From Paracentrotus lividus (taxonomy: Eukaryota; Echinodermata; Echinoidea; Camarodonta; Echinidae), in contig CALNVZ010003432.1 in NCBI GenBank assembly GCA_940671915.1, forward strand, positions 2,956,000 through 3,019,999: a stretch of 64,000 nt of DNA, read 5' to 3'. The translations under genes and the position numbers were made by a program. Shown here piece after piece: positions 62,470 to 64,000 of the stretch (position 1 is the stretch's first letter; the number at the start of each line of letters is the position of its first letter). Under the pieces are notes generated by a model. That model was not told the origin of the DNA and made no database searches. It saw only the letters and a program-made list of their open reading frames with translations.

Positions 62470-63174
62470 GGGGAGACCAGGGATGGACGTTACAAAATTC
62501 ACATTTTGGGCCAGATAATTCTAATGAAAGTACTCACACACTCCATTTTGGGTCTGTAGTTAGCCTATTATGTTGGCTAAAACCTGAGGCATGAACATAA
62601 AACTTGAAAACATGTAAACACTAATTAACTACAGCTTAATTAATGAAGACATTTTTTGTAACACCCTACCCCGTATACGGGGTAAGTTGTTACACCATAC
62701 GGGGTAAATTGTTACTATATGTAAACATACGGGGTAATTTATGTGTAAATCTCTTATACCATACTTTTGTTTCAACTTTCCAGTTTCTTGGTATCGTTAA
62801 TAGTCATGATAGTAGATCAAGTAGAGCTCTAGAATTATAGACTAAAGTAATAATAGAAATATCGAAATATTAACACCAGAAAATTGAAACAAAATTATTG
62901 TACATGTATAATGTAATTGGGGTATAGGTTGTTACATCGACAAAAAAAAATTTTTTTTTCAAAAATTCACTTGGAACTGTAAAAAAAAAAAAAAAAAATG
63001 GTTTTTGTTGATTTAATTTTTAATAAAACAACGGAGAAACCTCACGACTGGCAGTTCATCACAGCTATGTGTAGGCTGTATATAGATGCCAGTTAGCACG
63101 AACTCTCTTGTTCCAACTTAGCACACTGAGAACTGTAACAACTGACCCGTGTAGCCTTCATCCCCGGTCTCCCC
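62470..63174. mobile_element. TA-target element with GGGGAGACC ends (705 bp)
   Basis: Inverted ends GGGGAGACCAGGGATGGACG and the reverse complement of the right end GGGGAGACCGGGGATGAAGG, flanked by TA at 62468-62469 and 63175-63176. Three close copies of ACGGGGTAAATTGTTAC lie at about 62672-62735, with further relatives near 62920 and 63135. No coding region was found. Confidence 0.82.
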
Positions 63175-63176
63175 TA

Positions 63177-63600
63177 TATCGAGTATAGGCCCTATACTAA
63201 ATTTCCACACTTTTCCTTTTTTTTCTCTCCAGATTGCGTTGCTTTTTACCCCATCTTACCATATTTCATATCCTGCATATAAACCCCTTGTATAATTATG
63301 TGATTGTGACACAGCATACAATATTCATGGTCCAGAAGGGGTGATCGGTCCAGATTCTTATTATGCCCACTTACGGTATACTAAAAAAAAAAGGAGTTCT
63401 AGGAGTATAATTTAGTGATAAGAAAGCTGTCATTATTTTGTTGACAATAAACGGGCATGATATAAAGTATAAATTTGTGCCATGTCCGTCACGTTTCAAT
63501 TTTCTCCGAGAGTATTGTATTCAGTAAAACGGTCCTGGGACATCTACCCAATGGACAATTACCCCCACCAAAAATTTACGCCATAACTCTGTACACCTAA
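63177..63600. other. Gene-free sequence before the terminal microsatellite
   Basis: No exon, hairpin or repeat was recognised. The NMNAT first exon was looked for here and not found. Confidence 0.4.
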
Positions 63601-63601
63601 C

Positions 63602-63985
<384 letters not shown>

Positions 63986-64000
63986 GGGGGGGGTGATCGA

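Overview
The window is nuclear DNA from a marine invertebrate deuterostome, most likely an echinoderm and plausibly a sea urchin. The evidence is three intron-containing genes that align well with vertebrate BRF2, FANK1 and NMNAT1/3, AT-rich intergenic DNA, frequent TACATGTA-type words, and a very dense population of small palindromic transposons of the kind common in sea urchins. The species call is inference; an amphioxus or a hemichordate is not excluded. No bacterial, organellar or CRISPR signal was seen.

Gene layout. (1) A complete BRF2 gene, the Pol III initiation factor for type 3 promoters, lies on the + strand at 15148-16903. It has two coding exons (405 aa) and probably a non-coding first exon. 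(2) FANK1, with a fibronectin III domain and ankyrin repeats, lies on the - strand from 49301 down to 26766. Seven coding exons join in perfect phase to 340 aa; only the tiny N-terminal coding exon is uncertain. (3) A nicotinamide mononucleotide adenylyltransferase (NMNAT1/3 type) lies on the - strand from 62080 down to 56982. Seven exons (250 aa) are present, and the first coding exon with the nucleotide-binding GSFNP motif should lie beyond the right edge. The three genes have unrelated jobs (Pol III transcription, a testis or cilium-type adaptor, NAD synthesis), and nothing suggests that they work together.

Repeats. Positions 1-12750 hold no recognisable host gene and are a repeat graveyard. 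They contain a 972-bp palindromic TA element, CGAGCGCGAAGCG tandem units next to a 16-bp CCCACGAG minisatellite (the pairing occurs three times, once with the minisatellite inverted), two copies of a multi-hairpin TA element (one carrying an internal 60-bp tandem array), a hairpin MITE with a hammerhead-like core, and others. Positions 18.7-24.6 kb hold more decayed repeats, including a TTAA transposon with five internal ~220-bp tandem units nested inside another palindromic element. The FANK1 introns and 3' flank carry two piggyBac-like TTAA MITEs, Harbinger-like TTA MITEs, a TA MITE 14 bp after the stop codon, a 332-bp tandem duplication and a ~1.4-kb segmental duplication. A 5'-truncated LINE tail, a tRNA-Thr-like relic and a second inverted copy of the palindromic TA element lie between FANK1 and NMNAT. 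The right edge ends in a long TTTA/TTA microsatellite. At least a dozen MITEs have a readable TSD (TA, TTAA or TTA), but I found no transposase reading frame.
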